Under the pieces are notes generated by a model, which saw only the letters and a program-made list of their open reading frames with translations, ran no database searches and was not told the origin of the DNA. Position numbers and translations under genes: made by a program. 64,000 nucleotides of DNA from assembly GCF_003097135.1 (NCBI RefSeq), contig NZ_QEQL01000001.1, positions 992,001-1,056,000 of the forward strand. The letters are read 5' to 3'. This document shows positions 1-9,257 of this stretch, one piece after another (the first letter of the stretch is position 1; each line of letters starts with the position of its first letter). The stretch is from Pseudomonas sp. URIL14HWK12:I12 (GTDB lineage Bacteria; Pseudomonadota; Gammaproteobacteria; Pseudomonadales; Pseudomonadaceae).

Positions 1-292
1 CCTGGAAAAACTGCTGTCCAAGTTCCCTAACATCCCACGCGGCGATGCGCACATTACCTACGGCCAGCCACGCCAGGAAATCCATGAGCTGGCCAAGAAA
101 AATGGAATCGACCTGATCGTGGTAGGCAGCCATGGGCGCCACGGCCTGAAGTTGCTGTTGGGCTCCACCTCCAGCGACGTGCTGCACGGCGCGCCCTGCG
201 ATGTCCTGGCCGTGCGCCTCAAGCCGGCGGCAGCAGCGGGTGAAACGCACACCCCGGAAGGAAGCGAGCCACCCACCACACCGGTGCTCTAA
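1..292 (+). CDS. Universal stress protein, C-terminal part (5' end outside window)
   Basis: Reading in frame from base 2, about 96 residues precede a TAA at 290-292. They contain the ATP-binding signature of the UspA fold: the stretch VVGSHGRHGL followed by LLGSTSSDVL and then APCDVLAVR, which is the typical end of a UspA domain. UspA-family proteins are cytosolic, nucleotide-binding proteins linked to stress survival; the particular role here is unknown. The protein has a polar, proline-rich tail after the domain. The start lies outside the window, so total length and any tandem second domain cannot be judged. Confidence 0.9.
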   Translation, partial: LEKLLSKFPNIPRGDAHITYGQPRQEIHELAKKNGIDLIVVGSHGRHGLKLLLGSTSSDVLHGAPCDVLAVRLKPAAAAGETHTPEGSEPPTTPVL

Positions 293-298
293 CGCCGC

Positions 299-2218
299 TC
301 AGCCGTCGAGCTCGGCCCAACGCTCCACCAGGGTATCGAGCTCGGCCTGCAGTTGCTCGAGCTGTGCCAGCACCGCCGTGGTTTCAGCAGCGGGCCGCTG
401 GTAGAAGGTTGGCGCCGAGACCTGTTGCTGAAGGGCCTCAAGCTTCTGCTCCTGGGCTTCGATCTGCCCCGGAAGCGCATCGAGTTCCCGCTGCAATTTG
501 TAGCTGAGCTTCTTCTTGTTGACGCTTTCTGCGGCAGCAGCCACCGCAGGCTCTGACGGCGCGCTGACCACCGCGCTATTGAGCTCCGGTTTGCCGCTCT
601 TGTTCTCCTTTACCCCAAGCAAGCGCGGGGAGCCGCCCTGGCGCAGCCAATCCTGGTAACCGCCCACGTACTCGCGCACGACGCCATCGCCTTCGAACAC
701 CAGGGTGCTGGTGACCACATTGTCGAGAAATGCCCGGTCGTGGCTGACCATCAACACGGTGCCCTTGAAGCCTGCCAGCACTTCTTCGAGCAGCTCCAGC
801 GTCTCGACGTCCAGATCGTTGGTCGGCTCGTCGAGCACCAGCAGGTTCGCAGGCTTGCTGAAGAGTTTGGCGAGCAGCAACCGTGCACGTTCGCCCCCGG
901 AAAGCGCCTTGACCGGGGTTCGCGCCCGTTGTGGGCTGAACAGGAAATCACCGAGGTAGCTCAATACATGCCGGTTCTGGCCGTCGATCTCGATGAAGTC
1001 GCGACCTTCGGCCAGGTTGTCGATAACGGTTTTTTCCAGGTCCAGTTGCATGCGCAGCTGGTCGAAATAAGCCACCTCGAGCTTAGTGCCTGCCTTGACG
1101 GTTCCGCTGACCGGCTGCAACTCACCGAGCATCAATTTCAGCAGGGTGGTCTTGCCGGTGCCGTTGGCGCCGAGCAGGCCAATGCGATCTTCGCGCTGCA
1201 GTACCAGGGAAAAGTCCTTCACCAGCGTAGGGCCGCCGGCGTGGGCGTAGCTGACGTTTTCCAAGGCCAGCACCTGCTTGCCCGACTTGTCGCCTACCTC
1301 CAGCTGGATATTGGCCTTGCCTTGGCGCTCGCGGCGCTCTCCGCGCTCTACGCGCAACGCCTTGAGTGCGCGCACTCGGCCTTCGTTACGAGTACGGCGG
1401 GCCTTGATGCCTTGACGGATCCACACCTCTTCCTGGGCCAGGCGCTTGTCGAACAGCGCGTTGGCGACCTCCTCGGCCGCCAGCTCGGCTTCCTTGTGCA
1501 CGAGGAAGCTGGCGTAGTCGCCATTCCAGTCGATCAGATGCCCGCGATCAAGTTCAAGGATGCGTGTGGCCAGCCCCTGCAAGAAGGCACGGTCGTGAGT
1601 GATGAACAGCACGGCACCGCCGAAGCCTGTGAGCGCTTCTTCAAGCCAGGCGATGGCGCCGATGTCGAGGTGGTTGGTTGGCTCGTCGAGCAGCAGCAGG
1701 TCGGGCTCACTCACCATCGCCTGAGCGAGCAGCACCCGGCGGCGCCAGCCACCGGACAGCTCGGCGAGTGTTTTTTCAGCGGGCAACTGAAGGCGGCTGA
1801 GGGTGCTTTCAACCAGTTGCTGCAGCCGCCAGCCGTCCCGGGCTTCCAGCTCCTGCTGCACATGCATCAGTGCCTGGAGGTCTTCATCGGTGACGATGTG
1901 CTGGCTCAGGTGGTGATAACGGGCAAGCAACTCGCCGACCCCGGCCAGGCCCTCGGCGACCACATCGAACACCGTCCGCTCGTCGGCCCGCGGCAGCTCC
2001 TGCGGCAACTCGCCGATCTTCAGCCCCGGTGCCCGCCAAATATCCCCGTCATCGGGCTTCTGGTCGCCGCGTACCAGGCGCAGCATGCTGGACTTGCCAG
2101 TGCCGTTACGGCCAATGATGCATACACGCTCGCCGCGCGCGATCTGCCAAGACACCTTGTCGAGCAAGGGCATGGCGCCATAAGCGAGCGAAACGTCGCT
2201 TAGTTTGAGCAGGGTCAT
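299..2218 (-). CDS. uup: ABC-F family ATPase, Uup-like
   Basis: A 639-residue protein with two ABC ATPase halves and no membrane segments, as in ABC-F proteins that act on ribosomes or nucleic acid. Walker A GRNGTGKS is at about residues 36-43, followed by an LSGG signature and LLLDEPTNHLD; the second half has GANGTGKTT, LSGGERARLLLAK and LVLDEPTNDLD. A linker and a charged C-terminal coiled-coil region (about the last 80 residues) fit Uup rather than EttA. The start was set at 2218, where GGAGAG precedes the ATG at good spacing; an upstream in-frame ATG at 2296 has no such support. It is transcribed divergently from slt. Uup is linked to suppression of precise transposon excision and to late ribosome assembly. 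Confidence 0.9.
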   Translation of the reverse strand: MTLLKLSDVSLAYGAMPLLDKVSWQIARGERVCIIGRNGTGKSSMLRLVRGDQKPDDGDIWRAPGLKIGELPQELPRADERTVFDVVAEGLAGVGELLARYHHLSQHIVTDEDLQALMHVQQELEARDGWRLQQLVESTLSRLQLPAEKTLAELSGGWRRRVLLAQAMVSEPDLLLLDEPTNHLDIGAIAWLEEALTGFGGAVLFITHDRAFLQGLATRILELDRGHLIDWNGDYASFLVHKEAELAAEEVANALFDKRLAQEEVWIRQGIKARRTRNEGRVRALKALRVERGERRERQGKANIQLEVGDKSGKQVLALENVSYAHAGGPTLVKDFSLVLQREDRIGLLGANGTGKTTLLKLMLGELQPVSGTVKAGTKLEVAYFDQLRMQLDLEKTVIDNLAEGRDFIEIDGQNRHVLSYLGDFLFSPQRARTPVKALSGGERARLLLAKLFSKPANLLVLDEPTNDLDVETLELLEEVLAGFKGTVLMVSHDRAFLDNVVTSTLVFEGDGVVREYVGGYQDWLRQGGSPRLLGVKENKSGKPELNSAVVSAPSEPAVAAAAESVNKKKLSYKLQRELDALPGQIEAQEQKLEALQQQVSAPTFYQRPAAETTAVLAQLEQLQAELDTLVERWAELDG

Positions 2219-2378
2219 GGGTCTCTCCGTTAACCGGGCACGCATTCTACCCGGTTTGAACAGGCGCTGGGCGACACATCCTCTTACCACACTCATTCAC
2301 GGCAGCGCCCTTACCGGCTAAGCTAGCCAACATCGTACGGCCTTGGGCCGTCTTCACCGCTTTTGCCCCGGAAGTCTC

Positions 2379-4313
2379 ATGCGCAGTCGACTGTCCCGCG
2401 TCTTTTCCTGTGTGCTGCTGTTCTCTGCGGTCACCTCAAGTTCCCTCCACGCCGCTGACCTGGCCACCCAGCGCCAGCTCTACGATCAGGCCAAGGCGGC
2501 ACTGGCCAAGGGCAACAGCGCACCTTACCTGCAATCGAAGGTAGCGCTGGCCGATTACCCTCTGGAGCCCTACCTGGCATTCGATGAGCTCAGCGCGCGA
2601 CTACCTTCGGCGAGCAACGAGGAAGTGGAGCGTTTCCTGGCCGAGCATGGCGACCTGCCGCAGGCCAACTGGATGAAACTGCGCTGGCTGCGGCAATTGA
2701 GCGACCGTGGCGACTGGGCTACCTTCGAACGGTACTACAGCCCGAAGCTTAACTTCGCCGAGCTCGATTGCCTGCACGCTCAATATCAGCTAACGCAACC
2801 GAACCTGCGTGCCGAAGGCTACGCCCTTACCGATCAGTTGTGGCTCAGCGGCAAAGACCGCCCGGCCAGTTGCGAAGCGCTGTTCACCCGCTGGGCCGGT
2901 GAAGGTCAACTGACCGAGCAGAAACGCTGGGCACGGCTCAAGCTGGCGGTGAAGGCTCGTAATTTTTCGCTGGCCAACAACCTCGCCAGTGGCTTGGTGA
3001 CCTTGAGCAACCAAGGTAAGTTGCTGCTCAACGTTGCGCAAAAGCCCGAGCTGCTCGAGCAACCGCAATTGTTCCAGCCAGCCGACGAAGCCATGGGCGA
3101 CATCGTTGGCTACGGCTTGCGCCGGCTGGCCAAGCAGGACCCCGATCAGGCCATGGGCCTGCTCGATGGCTACGCCGCCACCATGCATTTTTCCGCCGCC
3201 GAGAAGGTCGCCATCGCCAACGAGATCGGCTTGACACTCGCCCGCCGCTACGACCCGCGGGCACTCGACCTGATGACCCGTTACGACCCCGACCTCAAGG
3301 ACGACACCGTCAGTGAATGGCGCCTGCGCCTGCTGCTTCGCCTGGGCCGCTGGCAGGAGGCCTACGACCTGACCAAGCGCCTGCCGGCGTCTCTGTCGAG
3401 CACCAATCGCTGGCGCTACTGGCAAGCCCGTAGCCTTGAGCTAGCGCAGCCGAACAACCCCTTGGGCATGCAGCTGTATCGAGCACTGGCCAAAGAGCGG
3501 GATTTCTACGGTTTCCTCGCCGCCGACCGCGCGCAGGAGCCCTATCAACTGCTGAACCGCCCGCTGGCGCTATCGGCTGCCACCGTCAACAAAGTGCGCC
3601 GCGCCCCCGGCATCCGCCGCGCGCTGGAGCTCTATGAGCGCGGTGAGATCGTGCCGGGGCGCCGCGAGTGGTACCACGTCACCCGGCTATTCAGCCGCGA
3701 CGAAATGGTTGCGCAAGCCCGGCTGGCTTACGACCTGGGCTGGTATTTCCCGGCCATCCGCACGATCAGCCAGGCGCAATACTGGGACGATCTGGACATC
3801 CGCTTTCCTATGGCCCACCGCGACGCACTGGTGCGCGAGTCACGCCTGCGCGGGCTTCACGCCAGCTGGGCATTCGCCATTACCCGGCAAGAAAGCGCCT
3901 TCATGGACGACGCCCGCTCGGGCGCCGGGGCCATGGGCCTGATGCAGCTGATGCCCGGCACTGCCAAGGAAACTGCCCGCAAGTTCAGCATTCCGTTGGC
4001 GAGCCCGGCGCAGGTAATCGACCCAGACAAGAACGTGCAACTCGGCGCGGCCTATCTGAGCCAGGTTCAAGGCCAGTTCAACGGCAACCGCGTACTGGCT
4101 ACCGCCGCCTACAACGCAGGCCCCGGGCGGGTACGGCAATGGCTACGCGGCGCCAATCACCTGAGCTTCGACGTCTGGGTGGAGTCCATTCCCTTCGATG
4201 AAACCCGGCAGTACGTTCAGAACGTGTTGTCTTACGCGGTGATCTATGGGGAAAAACTCAATACGCCACAGCCCATTGTCGAGTGGAACGAGCGGTTCTT
4301 CGACGATCAGTAA
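2379..4313 (+). CDS. slt: Soluble lytic murein transglycosylase
   Basis: A 644-residue periplasmic enzyme that cleaves the MurNAc-GlcNAc bond of peptidoglycan to give 1,6-anhydro ends. The N terminus from 2379 is a clear Sec signal peptide (RSRLSRV, hydrophobic core, then SLHAAD). A long alpha-superhelical U/L region follows, and the SLT catalytic domain sits near the end: ITRQESAF with catalytic Glu at about residue 505, then GAMGLMQLMPGTA and AAYNAGPGR. Length matches the Slt70 family. I chose the ATG at 2379 over the in-frame ATG at 2343 because it begins the signal peptide directly. A strong terminator follows the stop. Confidence 0.95.
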   Translation: MRSRLSRVFSCVLLFSAVTSSSLHAADLATQRQLYDQAKAALAKGNSAPYLQSKVALADYPLEPYLAFDELSARLPSASNEEVERFLAEHGDLPQANWMKLRWLRQLSDRGDWATFERYYSPKLNFAELDCLHAQYQLTQPNLRAEGYALTDQLWLSGKDRPASCEALFTRWAGEGQLTEQKRWARLKLAVKARNFSLANNLASGLVTLSNQGKLLLNVAQKPELLEQPQLFQPADEAMGDIVGYGLRRLAKQDPDQAMGLLDGYAATMHFSAAEKVAIANEIGLTLARRYDPRALDLMTRYDPDLKDDTVSEWRLRLLLRLGRWQEAYDLTKRLPASLSSTNRWRYWQARSLELAQPNNPLGMQLYRALAKERDFYGFLAADRAQEPYQLLNRPLALSAATVNKVRRAPGIRRALELYERGEIVPGRREWYHVTRLFSRDEMVAQARLAYDLGWYFPAIRTISQAQYWDDLDIRFPMAHRDALVRESRLRGLHASWAFAITRQESAFMDDARSGAGAMGLMQLMPGTAKETARKFSIPLASPAQVIDPDKNVQLGAAYLSQVQGQFNGNRVLATAAYNAGPGRVRQWLRGANHLSFDVWVESIPFDETRQYVQNVLSYAVIYGEKLNTPQPIVEWNERFFDDQ

Positions 4314-4343
4314 CAAAAAAGGCCCCAGAGGGGCCTTTTTTAA
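4314..4343. terminator. Rho-independent terminator, probably bidirectional, slt/cheV
   Basis: An AAGGCCCC stem, a short AGA(G) loop and GGGGCCTT are flanked by an A-run on the left and a T-run on the right. It directly follows the slt stop and faces the end of the convergent cheV gene, so it can serve both. Confidence 0.9.
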
Positions 4344-4376
4344 TGGCAAACCGAAAAGCGCTCCCGGCCGGCGGGG

Positions 4377-5303
4377 TCAACCAATCTGCTCCAGGCGCTG
4401 GCGCACAACTTCAACCAACCGGTCAGGCTGGAACTTCGACAGGAAGTTGTCACAGCCCACTTTCTTGACCATCGACTCGTTGAAGCTGCCTGACAGCGAG
4501 GTGTGCAGCACCACATAAAGGCCTGCAAGGCGCGGGTCCTGTCGGATCTCGGTGGTCAGCCGGTAGCCGTCCATTTCAGGCATTTCGGCGTCGGTAAACA
4601 TCATCAGCAGTTTGTCAGTCACCACCTCACCTGCGTCTGCCCAAGCCTTGAGCATTTGCAAGCCCTTCAGGCCGTTGCTGGCGGTATGTAACTTGATACC
4701 CAGCTGCGATAGCGTGTCGCGAAGCTGAGCCAACGCCACGGTGGAGTCGTCCACCAGCAACACTTCGCGGCCACGTGCACGGGCGAGGATCGGGTCTGCC
4801 AGGCGATCTTGGGAAACCTTGGCGTTGTATGGCACGATTTCAGCCAGCACCTTCTCGACGTCGATCACTTCCACCAACTGATCATCCACCTTGGTGATGG
4901 CTGTCAGATAATGCTGGCGCCCGGCGCTGGTCGGAGGCGGCATGATGGCATCCCAGTTCATGTTGATGATGCGATCTACCCCACCGACCAGGAATGCCTG
5001 CACCGAGCGATTGTACTCGGTGACGATAATGGTGCTGTTGGGGCCAGGGGCGATAGGTTTCATACCGATAGCCTGGGAGAGGTCGATCACCGGGAGGGTC
5101 TGCCCACGCAGGTTGACCACACCACACACGAACGAGTGGCGCTGCGGCATCAAAGTGAGCTTGGGCAGTTGGAGAACCTCCTGCACCTTGAACACGTTGA
5201 TGGCGAATAGCTGCCGCCCCGCCAGGCGGAACATCAGAATTTCCAGGCGGTTTTCACCGACCAGTTGCGTGCGCTGATCGACGGTATCGAGAATGCCAGC
5301 CAT
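4377..5303 (-). CDS. cheV: Chemotaxis protein CheV (CheW-REC fusion)
   Basis: A 308-residue cytosolic coupling protein that links chemoreceptors to CheA. An N-terminal CheW-like domain (about residues 15-160, with FAINVFKVQEV and GVVNLRGQTLPVIDL) is fused to a receiver domain (about 178-305) with acidic residues D185/D186 and the phospho-acceptor D238 in FTDAEMPEMDG. Length and order are those of CheV. It stands alone, outside a che operon, with its own sigma-28-type promoter upstream, which fits co-regulation with late flagellar genes. A 12-bp inverted repeat flanks that promoter. Confidence 0.95.
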   Translation of the reverse strand: MAGILDTVDQRTQLVGENRLEILMFRLAGRQLFAINVFKVQEVLQLPKLTLMPQRHSFVCGVVNLRGQTLPVIDLSQAIGMKPIAPGPNSTIIVTEYNRSVQAFLVGGVDRIINMNWDAIMPPPTSAGRQHYLTAITKVDDQLVEVIDVEKVLAEIVPYNAKVSQDRLADPILARARGREVLLVDDSTVALAQLRDTLSQLGIKLHTASNGLKGLQMLKAWADAGEVVTDKLLMMFTDAEMPEMDGYRLTTEIRQDPRLAGLYVVLHTSLSGSFNESMVKKVGCDNFLSKFQPDRLVEVVRQRLEQIG

Positions 5304-5327
5304 GGATGAAGCCCCCAGGGAAAAGTA

Positions 5328-5410
5328 ACAGTGGTCTGAAGCGGGCTATCGGCCAACGGCGGGCAAACTTGAAGCCGCATGGCGATATCACTTTAATATC
5401 AGACCACTGT
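5328..5410. repeat. 12-bp perfect inverted repeat flanking the cheV promoter
   Basis: ACAGTGGTCTGA at 5328-5339 and its exact reverse complement TCAGACCACTGT at 5399-5410 lie on either side of the sigma-28 promoter. Their centres are 71 bp apart, close to seven helical turns. The arms are too far apart for a simple terminator, and only one arm would be in the transcript from the mapped promoter. A pair of operator half-sites or a DNA loop is possible; the function is not known. Confidence 0.6.
5347..5372 (-). promoter_or_regulatory. Sigma-28 (FliA) type promoter of cheV
   Basis: On the minus strand TCAAG (bases 5372-5368) is followed by 14 bases and then GCCGATA (5353-5347). This closely matches the FliA consensus of pseudomonads, and it lies about 45 bp upstream of the cheV start. 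Assignment rests on motif match and on the gene being chemotactic; no transcript data are available here. Confidence 0.8.
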
Positions 5411-5445
5411 ATTCCCACAAAGGCCAGCGCCGCTAGCCGGTAGGT

Positions 5446-6357
5446 TCAGGCGTTGCCTAGGCGGGAAGGCCCAAGCAGGGGGCAATCGGCAGGCAGGTGC
5501 ACGCGCAACGCCCCTGGGCGTGCGGCAAAGCGCAAGTCATTGCTTTGCAGCGGCTCGCCATCGAGGTTGATGTCCAGCCCTTGCGCACTCTGGATGCTTA
5601 CCCAGGGCAGGCGTGCGCGCACGAACAGGTTGTCCAACGCGAGACCGCCTGCCAGCAAGCCCTTGAGTGCGCCGATCATGTCCGAAGGCGCTGGCAGAAT
5701 ACTGATGTCGAGCAACCCATCATCGGCCATGGCCTCAGGGCACAACGCGTGACCGCCGCCGGCTTGCCGGCCGTTGCCGATGCCCAGCGCCAGCAGCTCG
5801 CCTTCCCAATGAAAATCCGGGCCTTCAAGGCGGCCATGAGCAGCCTTGAGTTCACTGAAACGACCGAGGCCGGTAAACAGGTAGGCAGCCCCACCGAGTA
5901 CCTTTTTCAGGTCTTCCGAGGTATTGGCAGTGACCTGGCTGCCAAAGCCGCCAGTGGCCATATTGAGGAACACCTCACCGCCTGCTTCGCCAAGGTCAAC
6001 TGCCCGGGCTGGAACATCGAGCAACGCGAGCGCATCGGCGGGCTCGGCAGGCACCTGAGCGGCACGCGCAAAATCATTGGCGGTACCTAGTGGCAACAAT
6101 ACCAATGAGGCTTGGCCAGGCGCATCGGCCAGGGCCTGGGCGACATCGCGCAAGGTGCCGTCGCCGCCGCCGGCAATCATGATGGTATACCCGGCCTCAA
6201 GGCCTTCGTGCACCAGGCGCTGGGCATCGCCGGCTTCCCAGGTCAAGCGCACCGCGATCTCCCAACCCGCCTCGCGCCGCGCGATCACGGCTTGGCGAAC
6301 CTCATCGTTGAGGGCCTGCTTGCCATGCAGAATCATCCAGGCTTTGCGGTGTTCCAT
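5446..6357 (-). CDS. yegS: YegS-type lipid kinase
   Basis: A 303-residue diacylglycerol-kinase catalytic-domain protein. GGGDGTLRDVAQAL at about 63-76 is the nucleotide-binding signature, followed by LLPLGTANDFARA and a C-terminal beta-sandwich half (LALGIGNGRQAGGG, DGLLDISILP, INLDGEP). Proteins of this type phosphorylate lipids such as phosphatidylglycerol using ATP at the inner face of the membrane. I set the start at 6357 (MEHRKAWMIL) because CGGAG precedes it at good spacing. It is divergent from the sugar-nucleotide gene at 6608. Confidence 0.88.
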   Translation of the reverse strand: MEHRKAWMILHGKQALNDEVRQAVIARREAGWEIAVRLTWEAGDAQRLVHEGLEAGYTIMIAGGGDGTLRDVAQALADAPGQASLVLLPLGTANDFARAAQVPAEPADALALLDVPARAVDLGEAGGEVFLNMATGGFGSQVTANTSEDLKKVLGGAAYLFTGLGRFSELKAAHGRLEGPDFHWEGELLALGIGNGRQAGGGHALCPEAMADDGLLDISILPAPSDMIGALKGLLAGGLALDNLFVRARLPWVSIQSAQGLDINLDGEPLQSNDLRFAARPGALRVHLPADCPLLGPSRLGNA

Positions 6358-6463
6358 ACTACACACTCCGTATGCGCAATCGAGAATGGCCAATAGACCA
6401 CGGGTAAGCCTCAATAGCTCTAAGCATGATGTGACAATTTTTCGACACTAAATAAAAAATCCA

Positions 6464-6491
6464 TTGAAAATGTCAACCCATTGACTATCAT
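6464..6491 (+). promoter_or_regulatory. Sigma-70-like promoter of the mannose-1-P guanylyltransferase gene
   Basis: TTGAAA (6464-6469), a 16-bp spacer and TATCAT (6486-6491) each match the -35/-10 consensus at five of six bases, in a locally AT-rich stretch. This leaves a leader of roughly 110 nt before the ATG at 6608. No AlgU-type promoter was seen. Confidence 0.5.
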
Positions 6492-6607
6492 GCACGCATT
6501 CTCGCTATTTTCCTGTTCGCTGCCCCTCCACGGGCGGCGGTAGCCTGCCCGCAGCCTTTCCCCATCGCCCCCATCTGCGCTCGCGCGCACCTTCTGAGGT
6601 TTTCAGG

Positions 6608-8047
6608 ATGAGCACCCTCGTTCCCTGCATCATCGCCGGCGGCGCCGGCACTCGTTTGTGGCCAGTTTCGCGTGAGGGCATGCCAAAGCCTTTCATGCGC
6701 TTGCCTGATGGCGAAAGCTTGCTGCAAAAAACCTTTACACGCGCTGCAGCGCTGCCGGGTGTGGAGCGAATCGTCACGGTTACCCAGCGCGAGCAATACT
6801 TCCGCACCCAAGACGACTACCGCCGGTACAACCTGCGCAAGCTGGCGGTGGATTTTCTTCTAGAGCCCGAGGGGCGCGATACCGCCGCAGCGGTGGCCGT
6901 CGCCGCACTTCACGTGGCCCATGCCTACGGCGAGGACGCTCAGATACTGGTATTGCCCGCTGACCACCTGATTCAGGATCAGGCAGCCTTCACCGAGGCG
7001 GTGGCGGCTGCCCAGGCCGTGGCCACCGAGGGCGCCTTGGTCACCTTTGGGCTGGTGCCGACCCGCGTGGAAACGGGCTTTGGGTATATCGAGCTGGGTT
7101 CAGCATTGACCCACGGCGCTTTCGAAGTTGCACGCTTTCTCGAAAAACCGGACCAAGCGACCGCTGAAGACTTCGTGGCAGGCGGCAACCACTTGTGGAA
7201 TGCAGGGATGTTCTGCATGCGGGTTGACGCAATTCTTCGGGAACTGGGCCTATACGCGCCCGCGATCCTGGAGGCCGCCCAAAGCTGCCTGGCTGCAAGC
7301 CCCCGCAAGCAGGGCCAGAGTGAAACCCAGGTAGAGCTGGCCGCCGAGGCCTTCAAGCAAGCACCCTCGCTGTCGATCGACTACGCAGTGATGGAACAAT
7401 CGCGCAATGTCGCGGTGCTGCCTTGTCAATTGGGCTGGAGCGATATCGGCTCATGGCAGGCGATCCGGGAATTGGCACCGGCCGATGCACAGGGTAACCA
7501 ATGCAACGGGGAGGCAGTGCTGCACGATACGCACAACTGCTATATCGACTCACCTCGCCGTGTGGTGGGTTGCGTTGGGGTCAAAGACCTGGTGATCGTC
7601 GACACACCCGATGCGTTGCTGATTGCCGACACCCACCGCAGCCAAGAGGTTCGGGTGATCGCCAAGGCGTTGAAAGACCGGGGCCATGAGGCCTATCGCC
7701 TGCACCGCACCGTCACCCGCCCATGGGGCACCTACACCGTGCTCGAGGAAGGCAAGCGCTTCAAGATCAAGCGCATTGTGGTCAAGCCGCAGGCGCAGCT
7801 GTCGCTGCAGATGCATCACCATCGCAGCGAGCACTGGATCATCGTCAGCGGCATGGCCAGGGTAACCAACGGCGAGGAGGAGTTCCTGCTCGACACCAAT
7901 GAATCGACCTTCATCAAGCCTGGCCGGGTGCACCGGCTGGTGAACCCGGGGGTGGTCGACCTGGTGATGATCGAGGTGCAGAGCGGCGAGTACCTCGGTG
8001 AAGACGACATCGTGCGCTTCACCGATGTGTACGGCAGGGTCAGTTGA
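6608..8047 (+). CDS. Mannose-1-phosphate guanylyltransferase / mannose-6-phosphate isomerase
   Basis: A 479-residue bifunctional enzyme of the AlgA/PslB/WbpW type that converts fructose-6-P to mannose-6-P and mannose-1-P plus GTP to GDP-mannose for exopolysaccharides. The N-terminal nucleotidyltransferase has GGAGTRLWPVSREGMPKPF at about 11-29, FLEKPD and the WNAGMF segment. The C-terminal cupin-type isomerase half has RPWGTY, QMHHHRSEHWIIVSG and FIKPGRVHRL. Family length is about 480. It is not in an alginate or Psl cluster here, so which polymer it serves cannot be told. Its stop overlaps the convergent moeA end by 8 bp. Confidence 0.93.
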   Translation: MSTLVPCIIAGGAGTRLWPVSREGMPKPFMRLPDGESLLQKTFTRAAALPGVERIVTVTQREQYFRTQDDYRRYNLRKLAVDFLLEPEGRDTAAAVAVAALHVAHAYGEDAQILVLPADHLIQDQAAFTEAVAAAQAVATEGALVTFGLVPTRVETGFGYIELGSALTHGAFEVARFLEKPDQATAEDFVAGGNHLWNAGMFCMRVDAILRELGLYAPAILEAAQSCLAASPRKQGQSETQVELAAEAFKQAPSLSIDYAVMEQSRNVAVLPCQLGWSDIGSWQAIRELAPADAQGNQCNGEAVLHDTHNCYIDSPRRVVGCVGVKDLVIVDTPDALLIADTHRSQEVRVIAKALKDRGHEAYRLHRTVTRPWGTYTVLEEGKRFKIKRIVVKPQAQLSLQMHHHRSEHWIIVSGMARVTNGEEEFLLDTNESTFIKPGRVHRLVNPGVVDLVMIEVQSGEYLGEDDIVRFTDVYGRVS

Positions 8048-9257
8048 ACAGTTCGCTCAACGCGATGAACGCGACCGGCGCGCCCGGGCTGAACGTTTCG
8101 CCTTCGGGAATTTCCACAAGCCCCTGTGCCCATGCTGCACTGCGCAGCACACCTGAGCTCTGATTGGGGTAGAGAACGGCACGGCCTCCTTCGAGCCTGG
8201 CACGCAGGAATTCGCGACGCCCGCCTGCCTTCGGCCAATCGAAACCTGCCGGGACGCTCACCCTCAGTGGCTCGACCGCCTGGCAACCGAGCCGGCGCAG
8301 CAGGTAGGGCCGCGCCAATAGCCCGAAGGTGACCAGGGTCGAGGCAGGGTTACCCGGCAGGCCCAGCACCGGTATGCCCTGGTAGTGGCCGAAGGTGAGC
8401 GGTTTGCCGGGCTTTATCGCCAGCTTCCAGAGGGCCAAGGTACCGCCCTCCCGTAGCGCCTGGCCGAGGAAGTCAGCCTCCCCCACCGACACCCCACCTG
8501 TGCTGAGGATAAGGTCCGCACGCTGGTAGGCGGCCAGGCGCTCACGCGTCAGGGCCAGGTCATCGGGCAGAATACCGGCGTCCACCACCTCGCAACCCAA
8601 CCGCTCCAGCCAACTGCACAGCAGCCGGCGGTTGCTGTTGTAGATTTGCCCCGGCCCCAAGGGCTGCCCTGGCTCGACCAGTTCATCCCCGGTCGAAAGC
8701 ACTGCCACCACCGGCTTGCGCACGACCGGTAATCGATCCAGGCCCACAGTGGCAGCCAGCCCCAGCTCAGCCGGCCCCAGCCGCGCGCCTCGTTCAAGTA
8801 CGGTCTCACCGCGCACGGTTTCCTGACCTTTGGGGCGGATGTTTTGGCCTGGCCGTAGGGCGTGCAACAATTGCACACGACCGTCGCTCAGCAGCTCGGT
8901 GTTTTCCTGCATTTCGACGCAATCGGCACCCTCGGGCACCGGGGCGCCAGTGAAGATCCGCGCGCAGGTACCCGGCTGCAGGCGCTGCGGCGCAGCGCCT
9001 GCCAGAATCTTCTGGCTCACAGGCAGCGGCTGCCCCCCTGCATCGGCAAGCCTGAGCGCGTAGCCATCCATCGCACTGTTGGGCCAAGGCGGCACATCGA
9101 ACGCAGCGGTAATGTCCTGGGCCAGTATGCGCCGGTCAGCCTCGGCCAGCGGTACTTGCTCTACTTGCTGGATCGGGGCGGCATAGGCCGCCTCCAGTAA
9201 CAACGCCAGCGCTTGCTCCAGCGACAGCAGGGGTGAACGCTCAGCCACGGCTTTCAC
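8040..9257 (-). CDS. moeA: Molybdopterin molybdenumtransferase MoeA
   Basis: A cytosolic enzyme that inserts molybdate into adenylated molybdopterin, the last step of Mo-cofactor synthesis. Visible family motifs are PPWPNSAMDGYAL, ARIFTGAPVPEGAD, VLSTGDELVEPG, STGGVSVGEADF and KPGKPLTFG, with the C-terminal domain after it. I place the start at a GTG at 9257, giving 405 residues and a 17-bp overlap with the end of moaB; a second GTG at 9248 is equally possible and neither has a strong ribosome site, so coupling to moaB translation is likely. The longer open frame up to 9437 lies inside moaB and is not needed. Confidence 0.92.
   Translation of the reverse strand: MKAVAERSPLLSLEQALALLLEAAYAAPIQQVEQVPLAEADRRILAQDITAAFDVPPWPNSAMDGYALRLADAGGQPLPVSQKILAGAAPQRLQPGTCARIFTGAPVPEGADCVEMQENTELLSDGRVQLLHALRPGQNIRPKGQETVRGETVLERGARLGPAELGLAATVGLDRLPVVRKPVVAVLSTGDELVEPGQPLGPGQIYNSNRRLLCSWLERLGCEVVDAGILPDDLALTRERLAAYQRADLILSTGGVSVGEADFLGQALREGGTLALWKLAIKPGKPLTFGHYQGIPVLGLPGNPASTLVTFGLLARPYLLRRLGCQAVEPLRVSVPAGFDWPKAGGRREFLRARLEGGRAVLYPNQSSGVLRSAAWAQGLVEIPEGETFSPGAPVAFIALSELFN

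Noticed and set aside
740-2203. 487-residue open frame on the plus strand
   Set aside because: Antisense shadow of the ABC-F ATPase; no domain and repetitive Leu/Gln/Ala composition.
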